A stretch of DNA of 13,583 bases. Origin: Syntrophaceae bacterium UBA2188 (GTDB lineage: Bacteria > Desulfobacterota > BSN033 > UBA1163). Position numbers and translations under genes: made by a program. Of the stretch, positions 1-6,770 are shown one piece after another. The notes under the pieces were generated by a model. The model saw nothing but the letters and a program-made list of their open reading frames with translations. It searched no databases and was not told the DNA's origin. The stretch spans positions 1 through 13,583 of the forward strand of contig DCVM01000127.1 of assembly GCA_002327985.1 (NCBI GenBank). Direction: 5' to 3'. How positions within the stretch are numbered: position 1 is the first letter of the stretch; each line of letters starts with the position of its first letter.

Positions 1-137
1 TCAAGTTCAGCATGACGTTTTCCCTCTTTATGGACTTTTTACGAGATCATCTTTTATTATTTCAATAAATTATGAACTGTAGTTTTTATAACCCTATTGT
101 ATTAAATTTATACTATTTAAATTAATAGCCCAGAGTT

Positions 138-187
138 GGGAGTTCGCCTGCCTTCGCCGAAGTGGCTACGCGCAGGCAGGGAGTTCG
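138..187. repeat. Small palindromic element flanked by direct repeats
   Basis: A 34-bp segment (147-180) begins CCTGCCT and ends AGGCAGG, a perfect 7-bp inverted repeat. A smaller hairpin (CTTC/GAAG) lies just inside its left arm. GGGAGTTCG occurs at 138-146 and again at 179-187, the second copy overlapping the end of the right arm, as a target-site duplication would. The reverse complement of its core (CGAACT) occurs again at 213-218. The arrangement looks like a small non-coding mobile palindrome. No transposase is present, and the rest of the 1-242 interval is AT-rich and without a convincing gene. Confidence 0.5.
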
Positions 188-242
188 TAGTAATATTTTA
201 AACCTAATGCTCCGAACTACAAACTTATCACTCCTGAATTAT

Positions 243-983
243 TTATCTCGGCCGTCCAACCGCTCCAAGGTAAACAGAAATTTCGTTTTTCCCATCCACA
301 CCAATGGCACGATCTACCTCACCATCAAAAAAAGCACCCACTGTGCAACATCCAAGATTCAATGCAGTGGCAGCCAAATAGAGGGTTTGGCCAATATGTC
401 CCACATCCATATAAATATAACGATAAGCCCTCTCCCGATATTTCCATTTTGAGCGCTCGACAATAGCCGTCCACACAAAAACGCATGAAGCCTCCTCCAA
501 CATTTCCTGACCCAAACCAGCCTGACAAATCTCTGAACCCAAACGCCCTTCCTTTAAAAGAATTAACTGGGCCTCCTTCACACTATAGTGATAGAGCCCC
601 GGAGGAATTTCGTCGACTCGGTTTACAACGAGATAAGTCTCAATCGGGTAAAGGGCACCCGCAGAGGGTGAAGCCCTGAATTCATACCCCCAAGCCCTCA
701 AAGTGATCCCTTGGGTCGCCCAGATCAACTGGGAAAGTTCAGAATAAGTGATGGATTGATTAGAAAATTCTCTGATAGAACGCCTTTGTGCAATCGTCTC
801 CCAAAGGGATTGACCACCCTTCTGCTCAGCAGGACGAATGGAAAAATGTTTTAATGCAAAAGGAAACTCTTTATAGGGAGGGGGCTGATGTGCCCAATCG
901 AGCCCCCCTCGTGGCATGGCTTCCCTTCGATATTTTGTTTCTTGATGATACCGGTCGCCGATTCCCTCTCCTCTGCGATCCAT
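243..983 (-). CDS. SagB/ThcOx-type nitroreductase family oxidoreductase
   Basis: An FMN-dependent oxidoreductase of the nitroreductase superfamily, SagB/ThcOx branch. Members of this branch include azoline oxidases of peptide maturation, but many stand alone with unknown substrates. The ORF is open to 1031, but I start it at the ATG at 983 because AAGGAGGTG lies just upstream and because family members typically begin close to an IGDR-x-HQETKY block, seen here at residues 8-17. The product is 246 aa. Visible motifs are RRSIREFS (FMN-binding region), SPSAGALYPIE (the SagB hallmark) and a C-terminal GAVGRP. No precursor peptide, cyclodehydratase or transporter of a thiazole/oxazole peptide cluster is adjacent, so a peptide-modifying role is not supported. 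It is divergent from the emrAB-like pair across a 165-nt gap. Family is secure; substrate unknown. Confidence 0.88.
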   Translation of the reverse strand: MDRRGEGIGDRYHQETKYRREAMPRGGLDWAHQPPPYKEFPFALKHFSIRPAEQKGGQSLWETIAQRRSIREFSNQSITYSELSQLIWATQGITLRAWGYEFRASPSAGALYPIETYLVVNRVDEIPPGLYHYSVKEAQLILLKEGRLGSEICQAGLGQEMLEEASCVFVWTAIVERSKWKYRERAYRYIYMDVGHIGQTLYLAATALNLGCCTVGAFFDGEVDRAIGVDGKNEISVYLGAVGRPR

Positions 984-1078
984 GGAACACCTCCTTAAAA
1001 CCAAAATAAGAGAAGTTTGCTGAAAAAGCAATGAATATCTATGTGCCGAAAAAAAGCCTGAAAATTATCATCAAAAGC

Positions 1079-1107
1079 TTTACAAACAATTTAATGCGCA
1101 CTAACAT
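1079..1107 (+). promoter_or_regulatory. Sigma-70-type promoter for the export operon
   Basis: TTTACA at 1079-1084 (5 of 6 to the -35 consensus) and TAACAT at 1102-1107 (4 of 6 to the -10 consensus) are separated by exactly 17 nt. The start codon of the HlyD-like gene follows 41 nt later, after an AGGAGG ribosome-binding site at 1132-1137. No operator palindrome was evident nearby. Confidence 0.5.
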
Positions 1108-1148
1108 AGTAAAAAAGTATTTTTATTTAATAGGAGGACCAGGAGTCA

Positions 1149-2249
1149 ATGGAAGAAAATAAAGGAAAAGCAAATAACCGGAGAAAAAAAATCGCTGCTT
1201 TTATTATATTTCCTGTCCTGATAGTTATCGGAGGGGTGGTGCTCTTTTTTTATAGAGAATATAAGGCAACCCATATCTCAACGGATGATGCCTTTGTCGA
1301 TGGAAGGGTCCATATCATTGCTTCAAAGATCCCCGGCACGGTGAAGGCGATCTATGTTCGAGACAATCAGTTTGTCAAGAAGGATGATCCCATCCTTGAA
1401 ATTGATTCCATCGATTATGAAGTCAGGGTTAAGGAATCTCAGGCAGGCCTTGAGACCGAAAGGGCAAAGCTATCTGAAATTCGGGACAAGGTGGATACAG
1501 CTAAAAAACAACTATCAGGGATCATGGCGTCGATGGAGGAGGCCAGGGCAAATCTTGAGCTTCATGAGGCCAATCTCCGACAGGCTGAGGTTGACCTCAA
1601 AAGAGCAGAGTCCCTTCTTAAAAAGGAGGTCATCCCCAAGGAACAGTATGACAGAGCAAAAACAACTTACGATGTCGCCGTCGCACAAGGAAAGGCAGCG
1701 AGAGAGCGCATTAAACAGCTTGGGGCATCCCTTGAAACTCAGAAGTCGGTGATCAAGCAGACTGAAACCTCCCTGATCCCGCAGCAGGCACAGATCCACC
1801 AGAAAGATGCCATTCTCCAGGGAGCGGAGTTGAATAGAAGCTACACCAAGATTTTTTCACCTTCAGAGGGTTACATTGCCAAGAAGTCTGTTGAAGTTGG
1901 TAATCAAATCCAGTCTGGACAATCCCTCATGGCAGTGGTTTCTCTTAATGATATCTGGATCACTGCCAATTATAAGGAAACCCAACTGGAGAGGGTCAAA
2001 CCAGGCCAAAAGGTGAAAATAAAAGTGGATACCTTTCCTGGTAAGGTATTTGATGGAAAGGTGGAAAGTGTCCAGGCAGGCACCGGAGCGGTGTTTTCCC
2101 TCTTTCCCCCTGAGAATGCAACTGGTAACTATGTCAAGATCGTGCAGCGAATACCTGTCAAGATCATTCTTGATCAAAACACAGACCCTTCACACCATCT
2201 AAGGATTGGAATGTCTGTGGTTCCCACTATACTGATTAATTCTAAATGA
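1149..2249 (+). CDS. HlyD/EmrA-like periplasmic adaptor (membrane fusion protein)
   Basis: Periplasmic adaptor that would link an inner-membrane exporter to an outer-membrane channel. At 366 aa it has the usual EmrA length. Residues 1-14 are basic and cytoplasmic, 15-35 form a single membrane anchor, and ISTDDAFVDG (about 43-52) is the typical EmrA entry to the barrel-sandwich domain. Residues of roughly 90-215 are rich in Glu, Lys, Gln and Ala and form the long alpha-hairpin coiled coil. The second half-lipoyl motif and beta-barrel follow (FSPSEGYI and IWITANYKETQL). The ATG at 1149 has AGGAGG upstream plus a second AGGAG nearer the start. It is followed after 13 nt by the EmrB-like gene, so the two are surely one operon. 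No outer-membrane TolC-like gene is in view. The exported substrate cannot be read from the sequence. Confidence 0.9.
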   Translation: MEENKGKANNRRKKIAAFIIFPVLIVIGGVVLFFYREYKATHISTDDAFVDGRVHIIASKIPGTVKAIYVRDNQFVKKDDPILEIDSIDYEVRVKESQAGLETERAKLSEIRDKVDTAKKQLSGIMASMEEARANLELHEANLRQAEVDLKRAESLLKKEVIPKEQYDRAKTTYDVAVAQGKAARERIKQLGASLETQKSVIKQTETSLIPQQAQIHQKDAILQGAELNRSYTKIFSPSEGYIAKKSVEVGNQIQSGQSLMAVVSLNDIWITANYKETQLERVKPGQKVKIKVDTFPGKVFDGKVESVQAGTGAVFSLFPPENATGNYVKIVQRIPVKIILDQNTDPSHHLRIGMSVVPTILINSK

Positions 2250-2262
2250 GGCGTGGGTTGAG

Positions 2263-3795
2263 ATGAACCGATGGATGATTGCCATCACCGTGATGTTGCC
2301 TACGCTCATTGAGATCGTAGATACATCGGTTGTCAATGTCTCCCTCGATCATATCCGAGGAAGTCTCTCTGCAGGAATCGATGAATCCACATGGACCATT
2401 ACCTCTTACCTCGTATCCAATGCCATCATCATCCCCATTTCCGGATGGTTGAGCAGGCTTTTTGGAAGAAAACGCTATCTCATCTTCTCCATCTCACTTT
2501 TTACTTTTAGCTCCCTGATGTGCGGCTCCTCATGGAATCTCCAAAGCCTTGTATTTTTTAGAATTCTCCAAGGTCTTGGCGGAGGTGCCCTTCAGCCCAT
2601 TTCTCAAGCAATTCTTCTGGAAACATTTCCCCCCCATCAGCATGGGATGGCCATGGCCATTTTCGGCATTGGCATCATGTTTGGGCCGATCATCGGCCCA
2701 CTGATGGGAGGATGGATCACGGACAACTGGTCCTGGCATTGGATATTTTATATCAATATCCCAATTGGAATCATCTCCATCTTGATGACCTTCTTTTTTA
2801 TCGTCGACCCCCCCTATATGCAGCGAATAAAAATGAGGATCGATTACTGGGGACTTTTATTTTTAGCCATTGGTCTGGGGTGCCTCCAGATCGCACTGGA
2901 TAAAGGAGAGAGGGAAGCCTGGTTTTCATCGGGCTTCATCACCTGGATGACCTATATCTCCATCTCTTCACTAATCATGTTCATCCTGGTGGAGTTTTTT
3001 GCAGAGAACCCGATTGTCAATTTGCGGACTTTTAAAAATCTCTCATTCAGCACCGGGAATATCATTATGTTTTTTGTCTTTTTCAACCTCTTTGGCAGCA
3101 TTGTGCTACTGCCTATTTACCTCCAGACATTGATGGGATATACATCCTTCCTGGCAGGTCTTGCTCTTGGCCCTGGGGGAATTGCCACGATAATCGCCAT
3201 GCCCATTGCAGGAAAACTGGTGACGAAGATCAACCCAAAGGCAGTCCTTGCCTTTGGAATTGCTGTGGCTGGCTATTCGGTCCATATGATGGCCCAGTTC
3301 AATCTTGAGGCTGATTTTAATGCCATCTTCTGGCCAAGGGTCGTGCTGGGGATCGGAATGGGTTTTCTCTTCATCCCCCTTACAACCATGACCATGTCAC
3401 ACATTAGAAAAGAACAAATGGGGAATGCCACAGCTATCTTTAATCTTTTAAGAAACCTTGGAGGAAGTTTTGGCGTTGCCTTCATTACAACCATGCTTGC
3501 AAGAAGGGCACAGTTCCATCAGATCCACCTTGTGGAACACCTCACTCCTTTTGATAGAAATTTCCAGATTGCCCTACCCCAGATCTCCCAGATGTTGCAG
3601 GATAGAGGTTTTAACCCTTCCCTTTCTGATCAAGGAAGCTTAGGAGTGATTTATGGCGAGGTGATCAAACAGGCCTCCATGTTGTCATTTAATGATGCCT
3701 TTCATCTTCTCTCAACCATGATGGTACTCATTCTACCTCTTGTCCTTCTAATGAAAAAAGGGGGAACGACCGATCATCCCCCAGAAATGCATTAG
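2263..3795 (+). CDS. DHA2 family (EmrB-like) major facilitator exporter
   Basis: Inner-membrane proton-driven drug or metabolite exporter of the DHA2 (14-helix) branch of the major facilitator superfamily, 510 aa. The sequence is hydrophobic throughout. DTSVVNVSL at residues 20-28 matches the DHA2 motif in helix 1, GWLSRLFGRKR at 61-71 is motif A, and the Gly/Pro-rich GIGIMFGPIIGPLMGG at about 135-150 is motif C of drug:proton antiporters. The C-terminus is short and cytoplasmic. The start is 13 nt after the stop of the adaptor gene, with only a weak ribosome-binding site (GTTGAG), suggesting translational coupling. With the adaptor it would form an EmrAB-type tripartite pump. The substrate is unknown. 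Confidence 0.92.
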   Translation: MNRWMIAITVMLPTLIEIVDTSVVNVSLDHIRGSLSAGIDESTWTITSYLVSNAIIIPISGWLSRLFGRKRYLIFSISLFTFSSLMCGSSWNLQSLVFFRILQGLGGGALQPISQAILLETFPPHQHGMAMAIFGIGIMFGPIIGPLMGGWITDNWSWHWIFYINIPIGIISILMTFFFIVDPPYMQRIKMRIDYWGLLFLAIGLGCLQIALDKGEREAWFSSGFITWMTYISISSLIMFILVEFFAENPIVNLRTFKNLSFSTGNIIMFFVFFNLFGSIVLLPIYLQTLMGYTSFLAGLALGPGGIATIIAMPIAGKLVTKINPKAVLAFGIAVAGYSVHMMAQFNLEADFNAIFWPRVVLGIGMGFLFIPLTTMTMSHIRKEQMGNATAIFNLLRNLGGSFGVAFITTMLARRAQFHQIHLVEHLTPFDRNFQIALPQISQMLQDRGFNPSLSDQGSLGVIYGEVIKQASMLSFNDAFHLLSTMMVLILPLVLLMKKGGTTDHPPEMH

Positions 3796-4016
3796 CGAGA
3801 AAACCCTTGCAAAATGGAAACTCCAAGGGGCCTGGTCAAGTTTCAATGTCGAAGTTCCTCATTCCGCCAAAATACCTTGTGTAACCATGTATTATGGTCG
3901 CTTGCAAGAAGGACAAATAGTCAAGAATAAGACAAAATTTAACACTAAATGATGTTTACTTGTCATCTTCATCTCATAATATTTATAAATTTCAATATAT
4001 TAAGATTACTATTACT
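3796..4016. other. Non-coding gap after the exporter operon
   Basis: Between the exporter and the RodZ-like gene there are 328 nt without a conventional gene. This first part holds GAAACT...AGTTTC (6-bp arms) at about 3819-3846, but no U-tract follows, so I do not call an intrinsic terminator. From about 3935 the sequence becomes very AT-rich and leads into the sigma-54-type promoter described separately. Confidence 0.5.
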
Positions 4017-4031
4017 TGGCATGACAATTGC
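4017..4031 (+). promoter_or_regulatory. Sigma-54 (RpoN) type -24/-12 promoter
   Basis: TGGCATG-ACAA-TTGC matches the sigma-54 consensus (TGGCACG-N4-TTGC) with one mismatch. The invariant GG (4018-4019) and GC (4030-4031) are separated by the required 10 nt. The predicted start of transcription is near 4043, about 50 nt before the leader ORF and 80 nt before the RodZ-like gene. The upstream 100 nt are AT-rich, as is common for enhancer-dependent promoters, but I see no clear activator palindrome. Confidence 0.6.
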
Positions 4032-4091
4032 GTACATTGATTTATGCTAACGCTCTATAGGCAAATATAATTACATAAAGGATCAAATAAA

Positions 4092-4127
4092 ATGAGGATT
4101 CCGACCTTATTCTGGTATGAACAATGA
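4092..4127 (+). CDS. 11-codon leader ORF overlapping the RodZ-like start
   Basis: A tiny ORF encoding MRIPTLFWYEQ. It has a plausible ribosome-binding site (AAAGGA at about 4077-4082, 9 nt upstream). Its TGA stop (4125-4127) overlaps the ATG of the RodZ-like gene (4124-4126) in the ATGA arrangement. The downstream gene has no Shine-Dalgarno site of its own, so this ORF may deliver ribosomes to it by translational coupling. Whether the peptide itself has a function cannot be judged. Confidence 0.45.
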   Translation: MRIPTLFWYEQ

Positions 4128-5011
4128 TTGAGTCTCCAGGAAAATTTTTAAAAAAAGAAAGGGAGAGCCGAAACATCCCCCTTGATGAAATCTCCAAATT
4201 TACCAAAATAAAGGAGCAATACCTCAGGTCCATTGAAGAAGATAGATACGAATTTCTCCCTCCTGCCCTTTATGTTAAGGGGTATTTGAATGCTTACGCC
4301 AGATATCTTGCTCTCGACCCGAAAGCAGTTGTTATACAGTATCAAAATTATCTTAAAAGTCTTGCTCCTCCTGAACCCATTGAGCTACAACAGCAAACTC
4401 CACCTCCCAAAAAGAGTGTCAGACCATGGTTTCTCTTCTCTCTAATCTTTGCAGTGATCCTCTTGACAAAACTCTTCATCACCTACCCCGTGCATCAACC
4501 TATAGAAGAGAAACCAAAACCTATCTTGCTTTCCTCTGTTTCATTCTCTCCAGCAATTCAGCAAGAGGTGGAGGCTGAAAGAATTTTCTCGGCTCAACAG
4601 AATGAGGGTTCGGAATTGGAAAAATCGGAAGTCGAGGATGTCTCAGTTCAATCGATTACTGATCCCAAAGTTCTTGAGGCCGGCATCGGAACAGGCATCG
4701 AAAGAGAGGGCTCTCAACAGGTTTTGACTGGGAAATGTTCTAATTTTTTTTCCAATAACCAAAGGGGTTACTTCTTCACAAGGATCAAAGCCCCGAGAGA
4801 GGGAAAGATTGCTCATATCTGGTTATGGGAAGGTAAGGAGTACCATCGAATAGAAATGGATATCAAGCCTCCGGCATGGTCCGTTTATAGTTATTTCACT
4901 TTCCGGCCACAACATACTGGAAACTGGAAAGCCGAAGTACGAGATGGGGATCATGTCCTGAACAGCCTTAACTTTAGGGTTATTCCTTCCAGTGAAGATC
5001 GTTCTTTGTAG
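4124..5011 (+). CDS. RodZ-like helix-turn-helix membrane protein with DUF2914 domain
   Basis: Single-pass membrane protein, 295 aa, with three parts. Residues 1-80 form an N-terminal Xre/RodZ-type helix-turn-helix (GKFLKKERE, IPLDEISKFTKI, YLRSIEED, then LPPALYVKGYL). Residues 101-121 form a transmembrane helix after a Pro/Lys-rich cytoplasmic linker. Residues about 122-205 make an acidic low-complexity periplasmic linker, and about 215-287 match the DUF2914 pattern (FFTRI, HIWLWEGKE, PAWSVYSYFTF, TGNWKAEVRDGD). In RodZ the HTH region contacts MreB and supports cell shape; here the usual RodZ C-terminal domain is replaced by DUF2914, so I would not call it rodZ. The ATG at 4124 is the first in-frame start after a stop at 4118-4120 and aligns with the family N-terminus. 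It probably uses the sigma-54-type promoter and the leader ORF upstream. Confidence 0.8.
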   Translation: MIESPGKFLKKERESRNIPLDEISKFTKIKEQYLRSIEEDRYEFLPPALYVKGYLNAYARYLALDPKAVVIQYQNYLKSLAPPEPIELQQQTPPPKKSVRPWFLFSLIFAVILLTKLFITYPVHQPIEEKPKPILLSSVSFSPAIQQEVEAERIFSAQQNEGSELEKSEVEDVSVQSITDPKVLEAGIGTGIEREGSQQVLTGKCSNFFSNNQRGYFFTRIKAPREGKIAHIWLWEGKEYHRIEMDIKPPAWSVYSYFTFRPQHTGNWKAEVRDGDHVLNSLNFRVIPSSEDRSL

Positions 5012-5059
5012 AAATGTTCTTTCCACCCATAACCCATTTTATTTAACACCCTACCACAT

Positions 5060-5410
5060 CTAACAGCAGCTTGCACGGCTCTCATCCGTGGAGCCTTCGC
5101 AAGGATCAACCGACTTCTCTTCCAAATCAATCACACAACAGCAGGAAGAATTTTTTCGCCCTAACATGGCGTTGATCACTGCAACCGCACAGCCCACTCC
5201 TGAACGTACTTGGAGGGCTTCGGCTGGGCAATTTCGGACACAGGCACCACACTCCATGCAGGCATCTCTACCCACAATTTCAACCTTCCCGTTTGTTAGA
5301 CCCAAGACGGCATGGGGACAGACTAAAAGACACATCCCGCACCCCATACATTTTTTCTGGTCAAGTTTTAATGTGACCACATCCTTGAGATATATCAACT
5401 GTCCCATCAT
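5060..5410 (-). CDS. hgcB: HgcB, mercury-methylation ferredoxin
   Basis: Ferredoxin partner of HgcA, thought to reduce its corrinoid cofactor and to help bind Hg(II). The 116-aa product has two 4Fe-4S motifs, C21-x2-C24-x2-C27-x3-C31-P and C51-x2-C54-x2-C57-x3-C61-P. These are followed by the conserved lone cysteine in GVGCAVAVI (C74) and a terminal vicinal Cys pair (C115-C116), all hallmarks of HgcB. The C-terminal tail is longer and more cysteine-rich than in the HgcB proteins I know, with an extra CCC (90-92) and C104. AAGGAG (5416-5421) serves either of two adjacent ATGs (5410 or 5407) and overlaps the hgcA stop codon, so translation is coupled. Convergent with the RodZ-like gene across 48 nt, where no terminator hairpin is visible. 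Confidence 0.95.
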   Translation of the reverse strand: MMGQLIYLKDVVTLKLDQKKCMGCGMCLLVCPHAVLGLTNGKVEIVGRDACMECGACVRNCPAEALQVRSGVGCAVAVINAMLGRKNSSCCCVIDLEEKSVDPCEGSTDESRASCC

Positions 5411-5419
5411 TCGAACTCC

Positions 5420-6568
5420 TTATGCAATGTATGGTGCCCCAAACCAGAGAATGAAACCTACCATCCCTGCACCAACCTCTATGGGTAATGCCCAGCGCAT
5501 TTCTTTTCTTACCCCTGAGAGAGAAGTATAAGTCGAGGCTCCCGTGAAATTCATTGCCAGGTAAGCCGAAACTGCAGGGATAAGAAAAAGCCAAGCCAAT
5601 ATTTCAATACGACCTGTCCTTGTGATCCAATCACCCCAGCCAAAGGCCGATAGAATGATAGTAAAAAGAATCCCCAGACTGAGACCTTTTACTGAAAAGG
5701 CTCGGCCCGGAAGCCATGGCAACAATAACGGTGTTAAAACCGCACCAGATAGAAGGGCCGTCAGCATACCAAGGATAGAAAATAAACCGTGACCCAGGGT
5801 ATTCGTCCAACCCTCTCCTGACTTTCCAAGTAAAGTAAAGAGAAAGAAGATAGGAATGACAATCATACCCGCTTTGAGATTTCCGACAAGTTCGATTGGG
5901 ATGAGTTCTGCTCGCTCCCATGTTGTAAAGGTTTTGAGCCTCATTTCGGATGTTGCTTTAAATCCATTGTCCAGGAAAGTCGGTAGATCTGTTGCCCGGA
6001 CGGGGCCGTAAATAACTTTGAAGCCGGACAATTTCTTAACATGGTGAGCCGAAACTCCGGGACCTGATAACTGGGGTAAAACCAATTCCCGATGCAAAAC
6101 AATTTGACTTATACCGCTTGATTCAATCCGGTTAACCAGCTCCGCTGTTCCAAAAGTTCCCTTACCCGATGCACACCAAACATTAATACCTTTCGTATCC
6201 AGAACCAGTATCCACATATCTCGGCCCGGCAATGCTTCGCGTAACTTGTCAAAACTCATCTTATAATTAGCGGTGACTAAAACTGGGGACTGCTTACTGG
6301 GATTCCCAAGAGCATAAAGACCGGGGTCAATGGTGTAATGCATACGGCCTATTCCCCAGCGGGCCTTAAAGGTTCCCAAACGGTCTGCCCAAAAAAGAGA
6401 GGAAGATACCCGAGGGATGGGCCCAATCGGTGTCTGGACTAAACCAATGACAAAGGGTTGCTTTAAACTTGAAAGGCTCAACTGAACCTTTTCAACAGGG
6501 GCTCAACAACTTGTAGTTTGAGAGCAAGAGTTCTGTTTCTCAGAGGAGAAACATTTTGATTCATCCAT
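5420..6568 (-). CDS. hgcA: HgcA, corrinoid mercury methyltransferase, with in-frame UGA (probable Sec22)
   Basis: Membrane corrinoid protein that transfers a methyl group to Hg(II). Counting from the TTG at 6481, the conserved cap-helix signature NVWCASGK lies at residues 100-107, with C103 the cobalt ligand. The soluble corrinoid domain spans about 15-185, and five membrane helices follow (about 203-219, 232-256, 264-282, 291-312, 331-352). There is no ATG in this frame before the TTG, but the frame runs on upstream across one TGA (6503-6505) to an ATG at 6568 with AGGAG six nt away. Read through, the protein is 382 aa. Its added N-terminus starts MDESKC and ends SC-U-APVEK, with U at residue 22 and the cobalt ligand at C132. 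A SECIS-like hairpin begins 7 nt after the TGA. Alternatives are a nonsense mutation or base error at a Cys codon with initiation at TTG. HgcA identity is near certain; selenocysteine is an inference at about 0.75. Confidence 0.93.
6469..6495 (-). promoter_or_regulatory. Candidate bacterial SECIS element in hgcA
   Basis: Downstream of the in-frame TGA, the mRNA reads TTGAAAAGG, TTC, loop AGTT, GAG, CCTTTCAA. The outer arms pair over 8 bp with one bulged A; the inner TTC/GAG adds 3 pairs including one G-U. The apical loop AGUU has G at position 2 and lies 19 nt after the UGA. As I recall the bacterial SECIS model, it asks for a short apical loop with a G among its first two bases, about 16-37 nt from the UGA, so this fits. 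The alternative TTG start at 6481 lies inside this hairpin. Confidence 0.65.
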
Positions 6569-6770
6569 AAAGGTCTCCTAGTTACTCAGAAAATAAGTGT
6601 TTCGTTCAACGGTGACGATGCCCGTATCGTTAATAAAAGGTTAGGTTTAGCGTCTCTTCATTCTTTGGCCGTTGCCTTAACCGATAACCGAAACGGGCTT
6701 CCTTGCCCTAACCTAAATACTTTCAACACGGTTCAATGATAGCGAAGGATTCCTCTTAAGCTATTTAACC
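6569..6770 (-). other. Structured leader between the AbrB-like gene and hgcA
   Basis: About 200 nt of untranslated sequence separate the AbrB-like stop from the hgcA ATG. It holds AGGTTAGG (6638-6645) paired with CCTAACCT (6707-6714), 8 perfect pairs enclosing about 60 nt. It also holds GGGC/GCCC around a 6-nt loop (6695-6708) that competes with the 6707-6714 arm for two bases, and a separate ACGAT/ATCGT hairpin (6615-6630). Mutually exclusive pairing of this sort suits an RNA switch or attenuator. I could not match it to any riboswitch I know, and the conserved elements of the cobalamin riboswitch are absent. Confidence 0.4.

Noticed and set aside
984..1031. Extension of the SagB-type gene to position 1031
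   Set aside because: The ATG at 983 has an AAGGAGGTG site, and the added residues do not belong to the family.
3796..3850. Intrinsic terminator after the EmrB-like gene
   Set aside because: The GAAACT/AGTTTC arms are weak, have a long loop and no following U-tract.
5088..5531. 147-aa plus-strand ORF opposite hgcB and the end of hgcA
   Set aside because: Antisense of two well-identified genes with no domain of its own.
5420..6481. hgcA as a 353-aa protein starting at TTG 6481
   Set aside because: TTG is a rare start, its AAAGG site is weaker than the AGGAG at 6575-6579, and it lies inside the proposed SECIS hairpin. The coding frame continues upstream. I keep it as the fallback if the TGA is a true stop.
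6571..6635. Minus-strand peptide-like reading ending NTYFLSN before hgcA
   Set aside because: It looks like the end of a protein, but the frame is closed by a stop a few codons upstream and no start exists; probably chance or a very old remnant.
6569..6770. Cobalamin riboswitch controlling hgcA
   Set aside because: It would make biological sense for a corrinoid protein, but I see neither the B12 box nor the GCCACTG-type core.
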